Shown piece by piece: positions 11,506-23,080 of a DNA stretch of 64,000 nt (position 1 is its first letter; each line of letters starts with the position of its first letter). The position numbers and the translations under genes were made by a program. The notes beneath the pieces are model-generated. The model did no database searches. It was given only the letters and a program-made list of their open reading frames with translations, and was not told where the DNA came from. Origin of the DNA: Populus alba (Eukaryota; Streptophyta; Magnoliopsida; Malpighiales; Salicaceae); contig NC_133299.1 of the NCBI RefSeq assembly GCF_005239225.2, positions 12,838,967 to 12,902,966 of the forward strand. The letters are read 5' to 3'.

Positions 11506-12668
11506 TTAGCCAAAACTTATTATAGGGGACGAATAGTGTGGACCCAAATTGATCATAGTTGTGATATTAAAGGTTGTTATTTCATCATTGAAAATGATAT
11601 CTCTATTCTCATGTAGCCTCATGATATTGTCTTTCAACACAAAACACTTCTCTACGGGATGACAAATCAAGCGATGGTATTTGCAATAGTTTGAATTGTC
11701 CACTTGCTTTGCTTCTTCGGGACACTTCACCTCTAGCAATCCAATGAGATTTGCCTTGAGTAGATCATCCAACATCCTAGATATATCTAATTCAGGGAAA
11801 AGATACACTTTTTCTTGTCGCTCTTTCAAGGATGGCTTTTTTCTTTCACCCTTTTGAAAAGTAGCTAGTGTTGCACGATCATTCTTTTTAACTCCAGTTG
11901 ATACCTTTATGGCAACAGAGTTAACTACTAAAGACTGTTTTCCCTTAACCTTTAGAGCACTCTTTCGAAATCTATGACCTTCAGGCTTATTTCTCTTGGG
12001 CCCTTGTATATGTAATAATGAGCTTTCAGCTACTGCAATGCTAAATTCCATATCGTGTGCTTAGGTAGCCAATTCTTAAAAAGACTTTGGTTTGATGCCT
12101 TGTAAAATATAGCAAAGTCCTCAATGCATCCCTTAAATACATAACTCTAGCGCAGAAGTTTCGATGAGTTAATCTCTACAATTGAGGCTGAGGTTTCTTC
12201 ATCGATGAATGTAGTCGATGACATGCTCTTCCTTCTACTGACATGTATTGGTGAGTTCAATCATGCTAAACATATGACGAGTATTGTAAAAGCAATTAAA
12301 AAACTCTAGTTCCAATTGCTCCCAACTATCGATTGAGCTAGACTCCAAGTTAGTGTACCGGTCGAATGCATTACCTTTCAAGGAATGAACAAATGAGTTG
12401 TTTGACCATGAGATCACTATTAGTTCCGGCATTGTTGCAAGTCTCCATAAAGTGAGCTATATGTTGCATGGGATTCCCTTTGCCAGTAAATTGTTGAAAC
12501 TTTGGTGGTTGATAACTTAGAGACATCTTTAATAGATCGATTCTTTGGGTGCACGGCTTCACATAAAAATACGAGAGTTGAGCAGAGCTTTCTATTTGGT
12601 TCGTGATGGCTTCCTTGATAAGTTCTTTCGATTGATTCGTGGTGAAAAAGACATCTGTAATAATGCAT
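11506..12668 (-). pseudogene. Tat-type gypsy gag remnant
   Basis: Minus strand, three overlapping frames. The N-terminal part (12668-12371) has YQPPKFQQFTGKGNPMQHIAHF. The central capsid-like part (12432-12235) has FVHSLKGNAFDRYTNLESS and SWEQLELEFFNCFY. Both are standard retrotransposon gag blocks. The C-terminal part (12051-11506) ends with CKYHRLICHPVEKCF and VLKDNIMRL, the degenerate zinc-binding tail of Tat gag. The shifts between frames show decay. It is the 5' coding part of the element at 6850-12700. Confidence 0.8.
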
Positions 12669-12700
12669 ATATTCCTTACAACTTCAATTATAGAATCCTT

Positions 12701-13253
12701 AATGACATCTAATTGATTTACTTGAAAAGTCCTCCTTCGTTTATGCTCTCAAGTTTGTTTATCAACTTTGTTATCTCATAGTCTTTTGCCTTGAGTGAAG
12801 TCGAAAACCCCTCAACGAGTTTTGACAAGTTAGCCACTTAATCCTCTAAAGATGTATTTTGGAATTAATATATTTTGGCTAAAAAAAATAATTTTTGTTC
12901 TCATTATTCATTTAAATTCTTGTGAATGTAAAAAAAAAAAAATTAATATCAAGTTGATGAAGCTGCAAATGAATAAATAACAGAAGAAAAGAAAAGGAAA
13001 CCACTTGTTGGAAAATTTAAAGAAAATATCTTTTAAGGGTGAAAATAATAATAAAAAGTTGAAGATTAAATAAACATTGCATTAGAGTAATTTGATATCG
13101 GTATACATACTTTAAAAAAAAAAAAAAAAAGCAAATATACACTAAAGTTATTTTATACTAATTAATCACAATAGCGATTGTCAAATTTTATTGTTGTAGC
13201 AATATTTGATATATGTAGAAAAACAATAGAGAAATTAAATCATGGATTTTCTT
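12701..13253. other. Spacer downstream of GPAT6
   Basis: AT-rich sequence with poly-A runs (12930-12941, 13111-13129) and no gene. It may contain the remains of the 5' end of the Tat-type element and the 3' untranslated region of GPAT6. No LTR was recognised. Confidence 0.5.
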
Positions 13254-16007
13254 TTATGCCGCCTTTTGGAGAGAATAATTTTCTGAATCCTTTTCCTTCT
13301 TAGTTGCAACACGGCCGTCTGTTCCTGCAAGCATAGCGTACTTGTCCTTCCTCGTCAAATTAGTGCACTCAAATCCAAGTGTCCCAGCCAGCACCCTCTG
13401 TATGTAATTTGCAACTTCAATGGATGATTTGCCTCCTTTGCAAGTAAGCTCTGTGGGCAGCTGATTCAAGAAGGTGATCTCATATGTTGGCATCGGATTC
13501 ATGAACACAAAATAAGGGTCCAACAGTTTGTGCCCTCGAACCGTCGTGCCATTGAACACAGATTGTTTTGTATTGATAGCGACGGGCACGATCCTATCTG
13601 TAAGTTCTGCAAAAAGAGCACTAAATCTCAAGAGAAATGGCTCTCTGCAAGTGGTTCCTTCCGGGCAAATTACCAGGTCACCTTCTTCAAGTAGACGCTT
13701 TATGTTAGCAGCATCTCTGTCTCTCTCCCTTGATAGAGCAACAGCCTTGATAGGTGAAATAATCTCAGTGAACTTGCTTATGCTGTACGTGACACAGCTA
13801 ATTTTTCTTTTTAGGGCGACAGCAGTGACGACGGGGTCCAAGACAGTACGGTGATTGCAAACAAAGAGGACTCCACTTTGGCCTTTTCTTGGAGGGGGTG
13901 GAGGATTACCCTTAACAACTACTCTAATTCCTAGCAGCTTATAATTGTACCAGGCAATTCTCTCAGGCAAAGGGATGTTAAGGTAGACCCTAAGGACGGA
14001 GAGAATAATACCAATAGGCATCCATAAGAACGTCAGAAGGGCAACCAAGGGAGTAGGTCTTTGAACCAGCCGGCCCTCATGGAATATGACAGGGCTTAGA
14101 AGTTTGTTTCTTGGTAGTGGCTCGCTCTTGGATCTTGGCACCATATATCCTTCCTGCAGTATAATTTAACAAAAATTAAACTCATGTCAGAAATTGATCG
14201 TGATTTGTCCTTCTGCTTCAGTTGTAGAAAATTAATTATTCAGCCTCCTGAACTATTTCCAGCAATGTTTCACATGCATGTTTGCGTCAAATCTGTTTGC
14301 TAATTAATTGATCAGACTAATGAAAGCAAAGGTAATTAATCAAAGATCAATTAAAGGAATGGGGATCCACTTGCTGAACTTTATCTATCTCTGAAAACGA
14401 CAGGGGACTGATTAAAAAAATATTTCATTAAAACTGGACTCCATCACCCACTGGACCACCCGACCAGTTCATACTACCACGACATAACTAGCTTTCAATT
14501 CCTGTATTGTTTGTTAGGAAATGGCTCCACAAACGGAGCAATAAATTATTACATGAATCTAGTACCAGATCAAATATATTATCAGGATCTACTGCAACAA
14601 CAGTTTGTGGCCTGTATCAACTAGCTAGATCCGTGTACATGACCAATTTTGCAGAGTGGAAATGCTCCATATAATCACGAACGAAGTGTTAACAGAATTC
14701 AAAGATGAGAAAATATTGCTAGAGCTATATATAATTTGGTCATCATAGTTCTTACATGATGTGCATGGATTACAATTTGACTAGATCAGAAGAGTGGTTT
14801 TGGACACGAAGAATGAATGGCGTGGATATTTGTTGTGATGGTATATGCTATAAATGTTTTTCGTGCTTCATAATTAGGTATTTGAAATTTATCAGATAGG
14901 GACAGGAAAAAAAAAAGAAATTATTACAATAAAAGCCCTCCTCAAATCTGATGGACAGAGAGACATAGAAAGAGATTCATGGACAAAATAACGCTTCCAT
15001 AAACTTTCTCACAAACCAACAATAAATATTAAAGATATATTGACAGTTGGACTGTACTGTACATATTGAGCTAGAAACAGCTCACACAGCGCTCAAAATT
15101 GAATGGCATGCTAAAAGGTGTATCACGTATGCATTGAGGGCATTTGTGCATCAAGTTGTGTTCAAATCTATGCTTTACGCAACCGATTCAATTTAGACCG
15201 AATATATTACATGCATGTAACATCTGGTCTAATAAATTGAACATTAAGACATTGAATCTTTGAGCATGCAATTTGACATATTTTAACGAAGACAATATTG
15301 AGTAATTTACTGAAAAAGAAAGCTAGGGGCCAAGTAAAGAGGAGTGAGATAATTTTACAGTTTAATTAATTCTGAGATCTTACCTTGCAGATGGACATGA
15401 AATCATGGTCAGTTTCGCGGTCTCCCAGGCCTAAATCAGGCAAACTTGTTCCAAACTCCTTTAAGAGAGCATTCCTCTTATGATCTCCAACAAGAACTCC
15501 AGGTTTCTTCACAAACCCAGTTGCCCTTCCAGATTTTGTAGCCTGTATTTCAGTGCCAAGAACCTTGTCAGCACCTAAGAAGTTCTTGGCAAATGGCTCT
15601 ACCATGATCCTGGGATTTGCTGTGACAATGTATCTCTTTCCAAAAGAATTGAATACCCTCCAAGTTTCTGGATGGACATCATCAGCATAAAACTTTGGCA
15701 AGACAGACCTTGAAACAAGTTCAATGTCTCTTATTTTAAGTCCAGCGAAGGCAATGAAGATGAAGGTCTTGATTGCCATTGCCTCTGATACAATTAAGTA
15801 CGTAAAGTACACAAATGGGACTGATGATAAAAGAATCAGTCCTCTCAGGAGACTCCCAGCTTCAATAGCAACAAGCAAGAAGTAAGGAAAAGCACTTCTT
15901 GATACCAGAAGTGTTCCATCTAGGTCTGCAGCCACGGTCTGATTCGATCGCCCCTCTGTGCTACATTTTGCTATTGGTTCAAAATGGCGACGAGCCCCCA
16001 TGACCAT
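13254..16007 (-). CDS. GPAT6: Glycerol-3-phosphate 2-O-acyltransferase 6-like (bifunctional acyltransferase/phosphatase), 2 exons
   Basis: Exons 16007-15384 and 14153-13254, intron with GTAAGA donor and CTGCAG acceptor, give 507 residues (Arabidopsis GPAT6 is about 500). The protein transfers a fatty acyl group (in this clade omega-oxidised acyl-CoA) to sn-2 of glycerol-3-phosphate and removes the phosphate, giving 2-monoacylglycerol for cutin at the ER. N-terminal HAD-type phosphatase: DLDGT at residues 28-32 and GDRETDHDF near 198-206. These residues are kept, as in the active GPAT4/6/8 clade and unlike GPAT5/7. Hydrophobic segments follow. Acyltransferase motifs NHRTVLDPV and [12 protein letters not shown] are in exon 2. 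The segment after the junction, [19 protein letters not shown], is closer to GPAT6 than to GPAT4/8. The start is the first in-frame ATG (G at -3 and +4); a second ATG two codons on (16001) gives MGARR, like Arabidopsis. The paralogue assignment is from memory. Confidence 0.93.
14154..15383 (-). other. GPAT6: GPAT6 intron
   Basis: A single 1,230-base intron between the phosphatase and acyltransferase exons. It is AT-rich, with no coding sequence or recognised transposon. Confidence 0.85.
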
Positions 16008-16112
16008 CACAGAGGGGGCTAGAGAGGGAGAGGGAGAGGTATAGATGGTGTTTATTTTGAGAGTTCTTAGGAAGCGTGAGTTATGTTGTGTCAAGAAGAG
16101 AGAGGAGAAGGG

Positions 16113-16118
16113 TTTATA
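16113..16118 (-). promoter_or_regulatory. GPAT6: TATA box of GPAT6
   Basis: The minus strand reads TTTTATAAACCC about 106 bases upstream of the first ATG, followed by a CT-rich leader (16107-16030). Position and context fit a plant core promoter. A MYB-like ACCACCACCC block lies further upstream at about 16361-16371. Confidence 0.55.
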
Positions 16119-16199
16119 AAAGAAGAGAAGAAAAAGATTGCATGGACAGTAAGTTAAATGTTCGAGCAAGGAGCATGAAGATAATATGTGGTTGAGACT

Positions 16200-19100
16200 C
16201 GAGACACTATACTTGACATTTCATTTTTTTTCCCCTCAAAAAAATAAATAAAAAATAAAAAATATTATTTTAGGTAGGGATTATGGGTTGTAAGTCAATT
16301 TTTTGACGTATAAATTAGGGCAGTTGTGAGGAGGGGTCTCTGAGTAGTTGGCAGTCGATACCACCACCCACAGGACATTCAATTAGCCTACTTTTTAGTT
16401 TTTGGACGCCGGCCATATGCCTCCTTATTAAAGCTCGGCTTCCGTTCTCTTTGACTTGGCTAAGCTTAATCTTTTTTTATACAGCTAGCCGCAGCAAATT
16501 TCAATGGCTTGCAGCAGTGCGCTTAGCTAGCCGACATAATTTCTTACCTAATATAGAGATTCAATAAATAAATTCAAGAGATGAGTGGCATCAAACGGAT
16601 CGACCCCTTGTAGCCTAGATCTTTTCCAGAGTGAACGATATATAAAAGGAGATTAGGGTGGGGGGGAAAAAAAACATAGCATAGGTTATACTTATTTAAT
16701 TTGCAGAAGTGGAACGTAGGATTTCATAGTCTGCATTTCAGAATAAAAATCTATTAAAATAAATCTCAAAATGGGTTAAAATTAGAAAAAATTAAAAAGT
16801 GAAAAACAAAAATGGGAAAAAATATATTTTCGGTTGGCTAAATGGAGAAACTATAGAATTAATGGGTCAAGCTAAAATCTTTTAGGTCTTTAATTCATAT
16901 GGTTCTAAGGTTGAGCTAGCTAGATATGGACAGTAAAAAAAAACATCATGCTAAGCTATTTAAAAATAAATCACACATAAAATAAAATTTATTGTGGAAA
17001 ATTTATTGCATGAATTTGGAACTCATATTTACGTATATAGTGCATTCCAAAATCATTAATATTTACGTATGTTTAAGCCTGAGGTGATATTATTTGGGTG
17101 TCCTATTACTTAAATAATTAATTGCAACACTAAATGTGACCTATTCAATGCCGAAGTGGTTCCTATTTAATCTGTCAAACTTGATCGCATATAAAATTGA
17201 TATTGCTGGGAATTAATTTTCATTAATGGGTGGTCTTTAATCAAAAAAATACATTAATTTTCAACGTTATTATTGTCAATCCCACGAAGAAGCATAGGAA
17301 TATTCAGTCACAAATAAGAGAGAATTACTGCAATTAAATGCGCTATGGCATTCTAAAATCACCAAAGAGATATCTAGAAATAAAGAAAAAGAAAAAAAAA
17401 AAAGAGTCATAAAGCTATGTAGCTTTAGTAGTTGAGCGTAAAAGGAGGCTAGGAAGAAACCCATAATGAGTCGATGGATAATTGGTCTTTTAGTTATGAG
17501 TTTTTTTAAGATAAATTATTGTTTAACGGTATAATATTTATTCATTAATTTTATTTTCAATACTGATTTGGATTTATATTATAAATTATGCTGAGATTGA
17601 AACATGTTTTGATTTAGCATGTGAAATTGTTTTTAATATAATATGTGGTTGATCCACAGATTGACCCATGATGTTAGAGTTAACTAGTGGTCCAAGATTT
17701 TTTTTTAATTTTTTTTTCTGAACAAGACAGCCATGATTATTCACTTGAACAGTTCAAACAAAGTAACCGAACTGGGGGCTTACTGTAATATAAACTTGGT
17801 TGTATTTTTTATTAATTACTCGGAGAATAAATTAAACAGAAAATATCCTTCTCCGTTTTGATTTTATCGATCGTCGTTGAAGTTTCTATCAACAACTTTA
17901 TGAACAGCCTTCTTCCTGCAAGAGTTTCTAACTGGTAGATATTGACATCAACCGAAATTCTCTCTTGCTTGGTAAGAAACAGTTTGCTTGAAAGCAATCG
18001 AAAGCACAAGACAGACAGGAAAAATACTAATTGTTAATTAATTAATGCAATAACCGTGGATTTTGTAGTTGAGGTTAGGAATTCTTTTCCCCTCTCCGTT
18101 CTTCCTTATCTCCCGCTTGGGTTTTATAAAATTAGTTGAGGTTAGGAAACTACTCAGGGGAGCACATAAAACATCATTGTTTACTCTTTATAAAATTCAG
18201 GCATTTTGTTACATTTAACGTATCTCCAAGCTTTGATTTCTTTGATTTAAAAAAAAAAAAAAAAAAAAGGGTTTTAAGGTTATGAACTTCTCCCTCGGGA
18301 TTACTTGTCTTTGTATCTGTGCCTTTCTCAACGATATTGTTTCTATTCTTGAGTGACCTAATTTAAACTACTTGCACCAAATGGGAGTAGTCGGAGGCTA
18401 TAACGTGGCCTGCCATCCTATGCTTGCCGATAAACGGGCATGCCACATGCTTTTCTATATCTAAAAACATAATTAAATCGATTTTTTTATTAAAAAAAAA
18501 TTAAAAATAAACTAAACCAGTTTTAATTACCAACTGATTTCAATTTTTTATTGGTTCAGTTTTTTTTAAAATTTTAATCAATTTAATTTAAAAATTTTTT
18601 ACTTAAATAGATATATTAGAAGAATATCTAATATATCAATTGCTTCTTTATGAAATGATTGATAATTAGGTATGCATTATATGCCACTCCTACAACGAAC
18701 TTAAAATTATATGCATGGGAAGAAATAGATTTTACAAATGGGGCGTCTCCATTAATAAATATAGTTGAGGACATTAAGAAGAAAATAAAACGATCATGCA
18801 TGCTCATAGGTAGTTTTTTGTCCGGGGAGATGTTTCTTGTTTGATATAATCCTGAATTTCAAGGTATGTTTTAATTAAATGTCTTAGAATTTTACGACTA
18901 ATTAAGACGAAAAAAAAGTCAAATCTCATCAGACCACCGGAAATGATGAGATTAATGAAACATTTCCAAGACACGAATGATCACTCCATGGCATGGATCG
19001 AGCTTGAAGAAGAAGGATTTAATTAATACAAGGACAGAACCATTTAAGTTGAACCACCTGACTGGAAAGAGTTTAGGAATTGCTTGAAGAAAAAGAGACG

Positions 19101-22100
19101 ATAGCTAGTTAAATCTTTCTTTTTTTTTTTTTCTTTTTTTTTTACTACTAACATAAATCTCTAGACCAGTTTGGCATATATTTCGATCAATCCTACAAGT
19201 CCTGAAATTAACGATAATATAAACATTTAATAACTTTGAGGTTTATGAAACTCGAACTGATAATCTCTAAAAAGAAAAACTAATCTTCATTCTTTAAAAT
19301 TAAATCTTAATTATACCACAATAAGAAAGCCTAAGATGCCCTGCTCCAAGGCATGAATCACGCTCCAGGTTGGATTTGAGGTCAAGCTACAGTAGCACCG
19401 ATAATACTAATATAAATGTGGTCCTGTAATTTATATTTGGGCCAAATTTTGGTTAGGTATGAAGGTCACCTTCTAAGCATGAATGAGCCCTCGTTCATGG
19501 TCCTAAGGCATGCCTAAAATTAATCAAGGGCACATGCATTGCTCTCAAAATTCTCACCTAATTAGACGGTCTGCTTCTTCTACTATTCAACACATTAATT
19601 GAGTTTATGAAATTAAAAAAAGAAAAAAAAAACACTAAACACTACGTAAATGGCCCTAGATTATGGATACTTGCCCTTCAGCTACGTTAGTGATCGTCAC
19701 TGTCATGTCACAGAAGAAGATGAAATGAAATTAAATGTATCAAATTGTGAAAAAGATGCAAGTTCCATCAGCACTAGCACATGAACGGGTATCAGTCTTC
19801 ATCGCCGTTGTTATGGATAATAAATCACCGTATCTCAGTTGGTACAGAAACTTTTTATTAATTTTCTTGCCCTTTTCTTCTTCTTTTTGTTAAAATTTAA
19901 ATTTTATTTTTTATTTGTAATTAATTTTTTAAAATAATTTGAAATAAAATATATTATGAAAAAAAAAACCTATTATCGCAATGATTAATTAGCTACTAGT
20001 CTATTCACATATATTTTTAAAATCTTCAATTATAAAGAGAAAAGGTAATCTTTAAATCTTCTTGTGACTTATTTGCAATAATTGCATTTAATCTGATTAC
20101 TTCTTATACATATACGTGTTAAACGTAGATTATTCAAGTTTTGAAAAATCTTTCTATATTAATGACACTATCTATCTTAATGACATATTTAAAATATTTT
20201 TTAATATATTTTGCTTCTAACTTTATAATATCTAAAAAATCACATTAATAAAAATAAACAACTTCCCGTTTGAGAATTCTTGACACATACATAAATACAC
20301 TTATATCAAAAATAAATTTAAAAAAGCAAAGACAAATATTATTTAATATATTTTTAAATAAAAAATATTTTAAAAAATAACATAAAACACCTTTAATTAT
20401 CTTTTGTTTTCATTAAAATAGTTCAAACAAACCTTAGTGAGTATCCGATGGTAAAAATGAGAAATTTGAGTTTTCAAATATAATTTTTAAAATTAAATTT
20501 TTTGACATGTGATGGCTTGTATTATTTTAAAATCTCATTCACTGTACCTAATACACACGGATAGAATCCCAACACCGCATAATTCTATACCATTATTCCC
20601 ATTCTACATGGTAAGAAGTTTGGATGTTTATAACTGGTTGTGATTATTTTTTGAAGTAATTATAATTTAAAAATTTATTAAAATAATATTATTTTTAATA
20701 TTAATATATCAAAATTAATTTTAAATATAAAAAAATTAATTTTAAACAAAAATAAAATGAACTTAATGGTTTTTGGCTTTAAAATATGATTTTTTTGTAT
20801 AAATAAATAACTATTCAAGTTAAAAAAAGATTAATGCTCAGACTCTTTATTAATGAGCTAGATAAATAAAAAATGAGCTGACAAAAAATTATTCTGTATG
20901 AGACAAAAATAGTTTTATAGCAAAACCAAACTTAAGCCTAGGCATAAGACTCGAGAGTCGAGACCCAAGGTCCATGCTTGTGTGCTTGTGCCTGTGTCGA
21001 GCCAAGCCAAGTTGCGTATTTTAGGCTTTATTTCTCATCTCTTAGTATAAACAAAATGATTGCAATCAATCTTTTATGAAGTTAATCTTGTTTAGTTACA
21101 TTCCTAAAAAACACCAATGAACTCAAGAAAATATTACTCAAAAAATATCTCTACAAAAACATAATCTAAACTCTAGAGTAGAAGGAAAAACAAATAGAAA
21201 AATAAAGTTTAACTCTAAGGAAGTTAATTTGAAAAGCTGAGATGAAGAAGAGTCTGAAAATTAATGGGAAAAACTTTTTCCTTAAATTTATTTTATAATG
21301 AATTTTGAAATCAAAATTGATATAGAATTAATTTTAGTGATTGCCAAAATTAATTACCACCATTTATCAGCCTTAATTACCCATTATAAAAACAAAATTA
21401 ACCTGATAGTTTTTTGCTTTATAATTTGCCAATTTTTTTATATAAAAAATTTTATTCATGTTAAAGCAGACTGTTTAAGCTTTTTATTCATAAGCTACAC
21501 AAATAAAAAAATTAACTAGCGAAACAAATTTTTTATATGAGCTAAAAAACTATTTTATAGTAAACTCAAGTCCAAATTAGATGACTAAAAAATAATTTTA
21601 TATGAACAAAAAAAAAATATTTTTCCAGCAAATCCATACTCAAGCAGAGGCCGAGTGCTGAGGTACATGCTTGAACCATGTACTCAAGTCACCTCCAAAG
21701 TTCTTGCAAACAACAAGTGAGACCACCAACAATCAGCAAATCTGAATGGCTCCAATCCCTAATTAACATTCTTAGAACCCTTAAGAACGAGGAAATGATA
21801 CGAATTACGTTTAGGAAGAATGTGAGTTTACAATCAGTGAACCAGAGAGACCAGGCTAAATTAGCAAAAGCTCTTTCAACACGACTCACTGAACATGATC
21901 GGAACTAGCAAAATCTTCGACCACTCAAAGGTTTAATCGGAGCATAAAGATTTGTTTTTTAAAAAAAAAAAAAAAAACTCAAAAAAGCCATCGCCATCCC
22001 TACTATGGCGGATTCGACCGCTACACCTATATCACATGGTGAGAGTTTTTTTAAACTTACCCATCAATACCCATGGAAAATCAGAATCAAAATACAGCAA

Positions 22101-23080
22101 GGTTAAATCTTTCATAGTAAATATCGTTCTGAAGAATCATAATCAACACAAAAAAGACAATCACAATTAAATCCAATAGAGATATAGTAGGAGATATCTC
22201 GGCAAACCATGTATAAAAAGAGTAAAAACAAAAATAAAATCGCCATCTATTTTTATGGTAACTAAAAAATATAAAGGGATAATTATATAATAGACAAGAC
22301 AGCAATCATCATATACATATATTATCTAAGATAAACTGCTTCACATGCTTTTAATGATAGATATTACTTATTGTGCTTTCATGCTAAGTGTTTGCCTAAA
22401 TTGATATATGCGTGTTATTAAAGGTAAATCACTAACATGATATAAGACAATAATTTAGAACTTGGTCTAAAAAACAAGACCAGTCTTAGAAACATGGTTG
22501 TTGGACCTGAGAGGATGGTGAAACAAAAAAGATAGCGAAAAAATATGCACAAGTTGTTTGACATGCTTTCCCAAGCACGTTACGTCAAGAAACCCTAAAC
22601 TCAAAGCTTTATATATACATCTCAAGACTTAGGAAACAACCATTAAATTTACGGGTGTTTTGAACTTCAAAGATGCCATGGCTCTCACATGCACCCCAAT
22701 TTCGCTCCCGAGTCCCATGAGTCTCATGTCTACATGAGAGAAGGGAGTAGAAAGTAGAAACCATTAAAAGAGCTCATGAGTAAACCAGAAAAATATAGAC
22801 TGCAGCGTTTAAATTTACAAGTGACCATTCATCAAAAAGCCATAAATAAAATCAATGCAAGTTTTATAAAAAAAAAAAGATGAATAAAATCGAATCAAAT
22901 AGAGGCTAGAATTACAATCCCATGATATTGATCTGAGAGCACACTAATTTTCTTCTAATCTAATGTTCTAAATTGGTAATTTCATGATTATCTTGCGAAT
23001 AAAAAAAAGAAGTAAACTTAGAAAGCCTTGAGAGAAGCCTTTACATTATGATTGTGAGGAATGGTAAGAGGACGATGTTC
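16200..23080. other. AT-rich intergenic region between GPAT6 and the nucleotide-sugar transporter
   Basis: About 6.9 kb without a supportable gene. Short open frames (17276-17464, 17812-18009, 18659-18844, 21298-21519, 21678-21908, 22087-22305) have no recognisable domain and no plausible exon partners. A possible copy of the dispersed AT-rich repeat is at 20630-20760. Poly-A/T runs at 18247-18268, 19120-19142 and 21959-21977 may mark old retroposon tails. The nearest 1 kb to GPAT6 (16.2-17.2 kb) is presumably its promoter. Confidence 0.6.
20630..20760 (+). repeat. AT-rich dispersed repeat, weak copy
   Basis: TTTATTAAAATAATATTATTTTTAA-type sequence similar to the family seen more clearly at 62150, 49805 and 36895. 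The characteristic ATCAACACATTAAAA core is poorly kept, so assignment is tentative. Confidence 0.35.

Larger units (their letters stand above)
6850..12700 (-). mobile_element. Decayed Ty3/gypsy retrotransposon, Tat lineage
   Basis: On the minus strand the order from right to left is gag (12.67-11.5 kb), gag-pro linker (11.35-10.3 kb), reverse transcriptase (about 10.2-9.6 kb), RNase H remnants (9.5-9.0 kb), an additional archaeal-type RNase H (8.97-8.6 kb), integrase (8.2-7.2 kb) and a 3' untranslated part (7.15-6.85 kb). The second RNase H between the ordinary RNase H and the integrase is the hallmark of the Tat clade. Stops and frame changes occur throughout, so the copy is dead. No flanking LTRs were recognised, so the limits are approximate. 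Its lineage differs from the chromovirus fragment at 1-1590. Confidence 0.8.

Noticed and set aside
13528..13854. Plus-strand open frame of 108 residues
   Set aside because: Antisense shadow of GPAT6 exon 2.
16008..16169. In-frame upstream extension of GPAT6 exon 1
   Set aside because: It would start with TTG and covers the TATA box and CT-rich leader; the family start is at 16007 or 16001.
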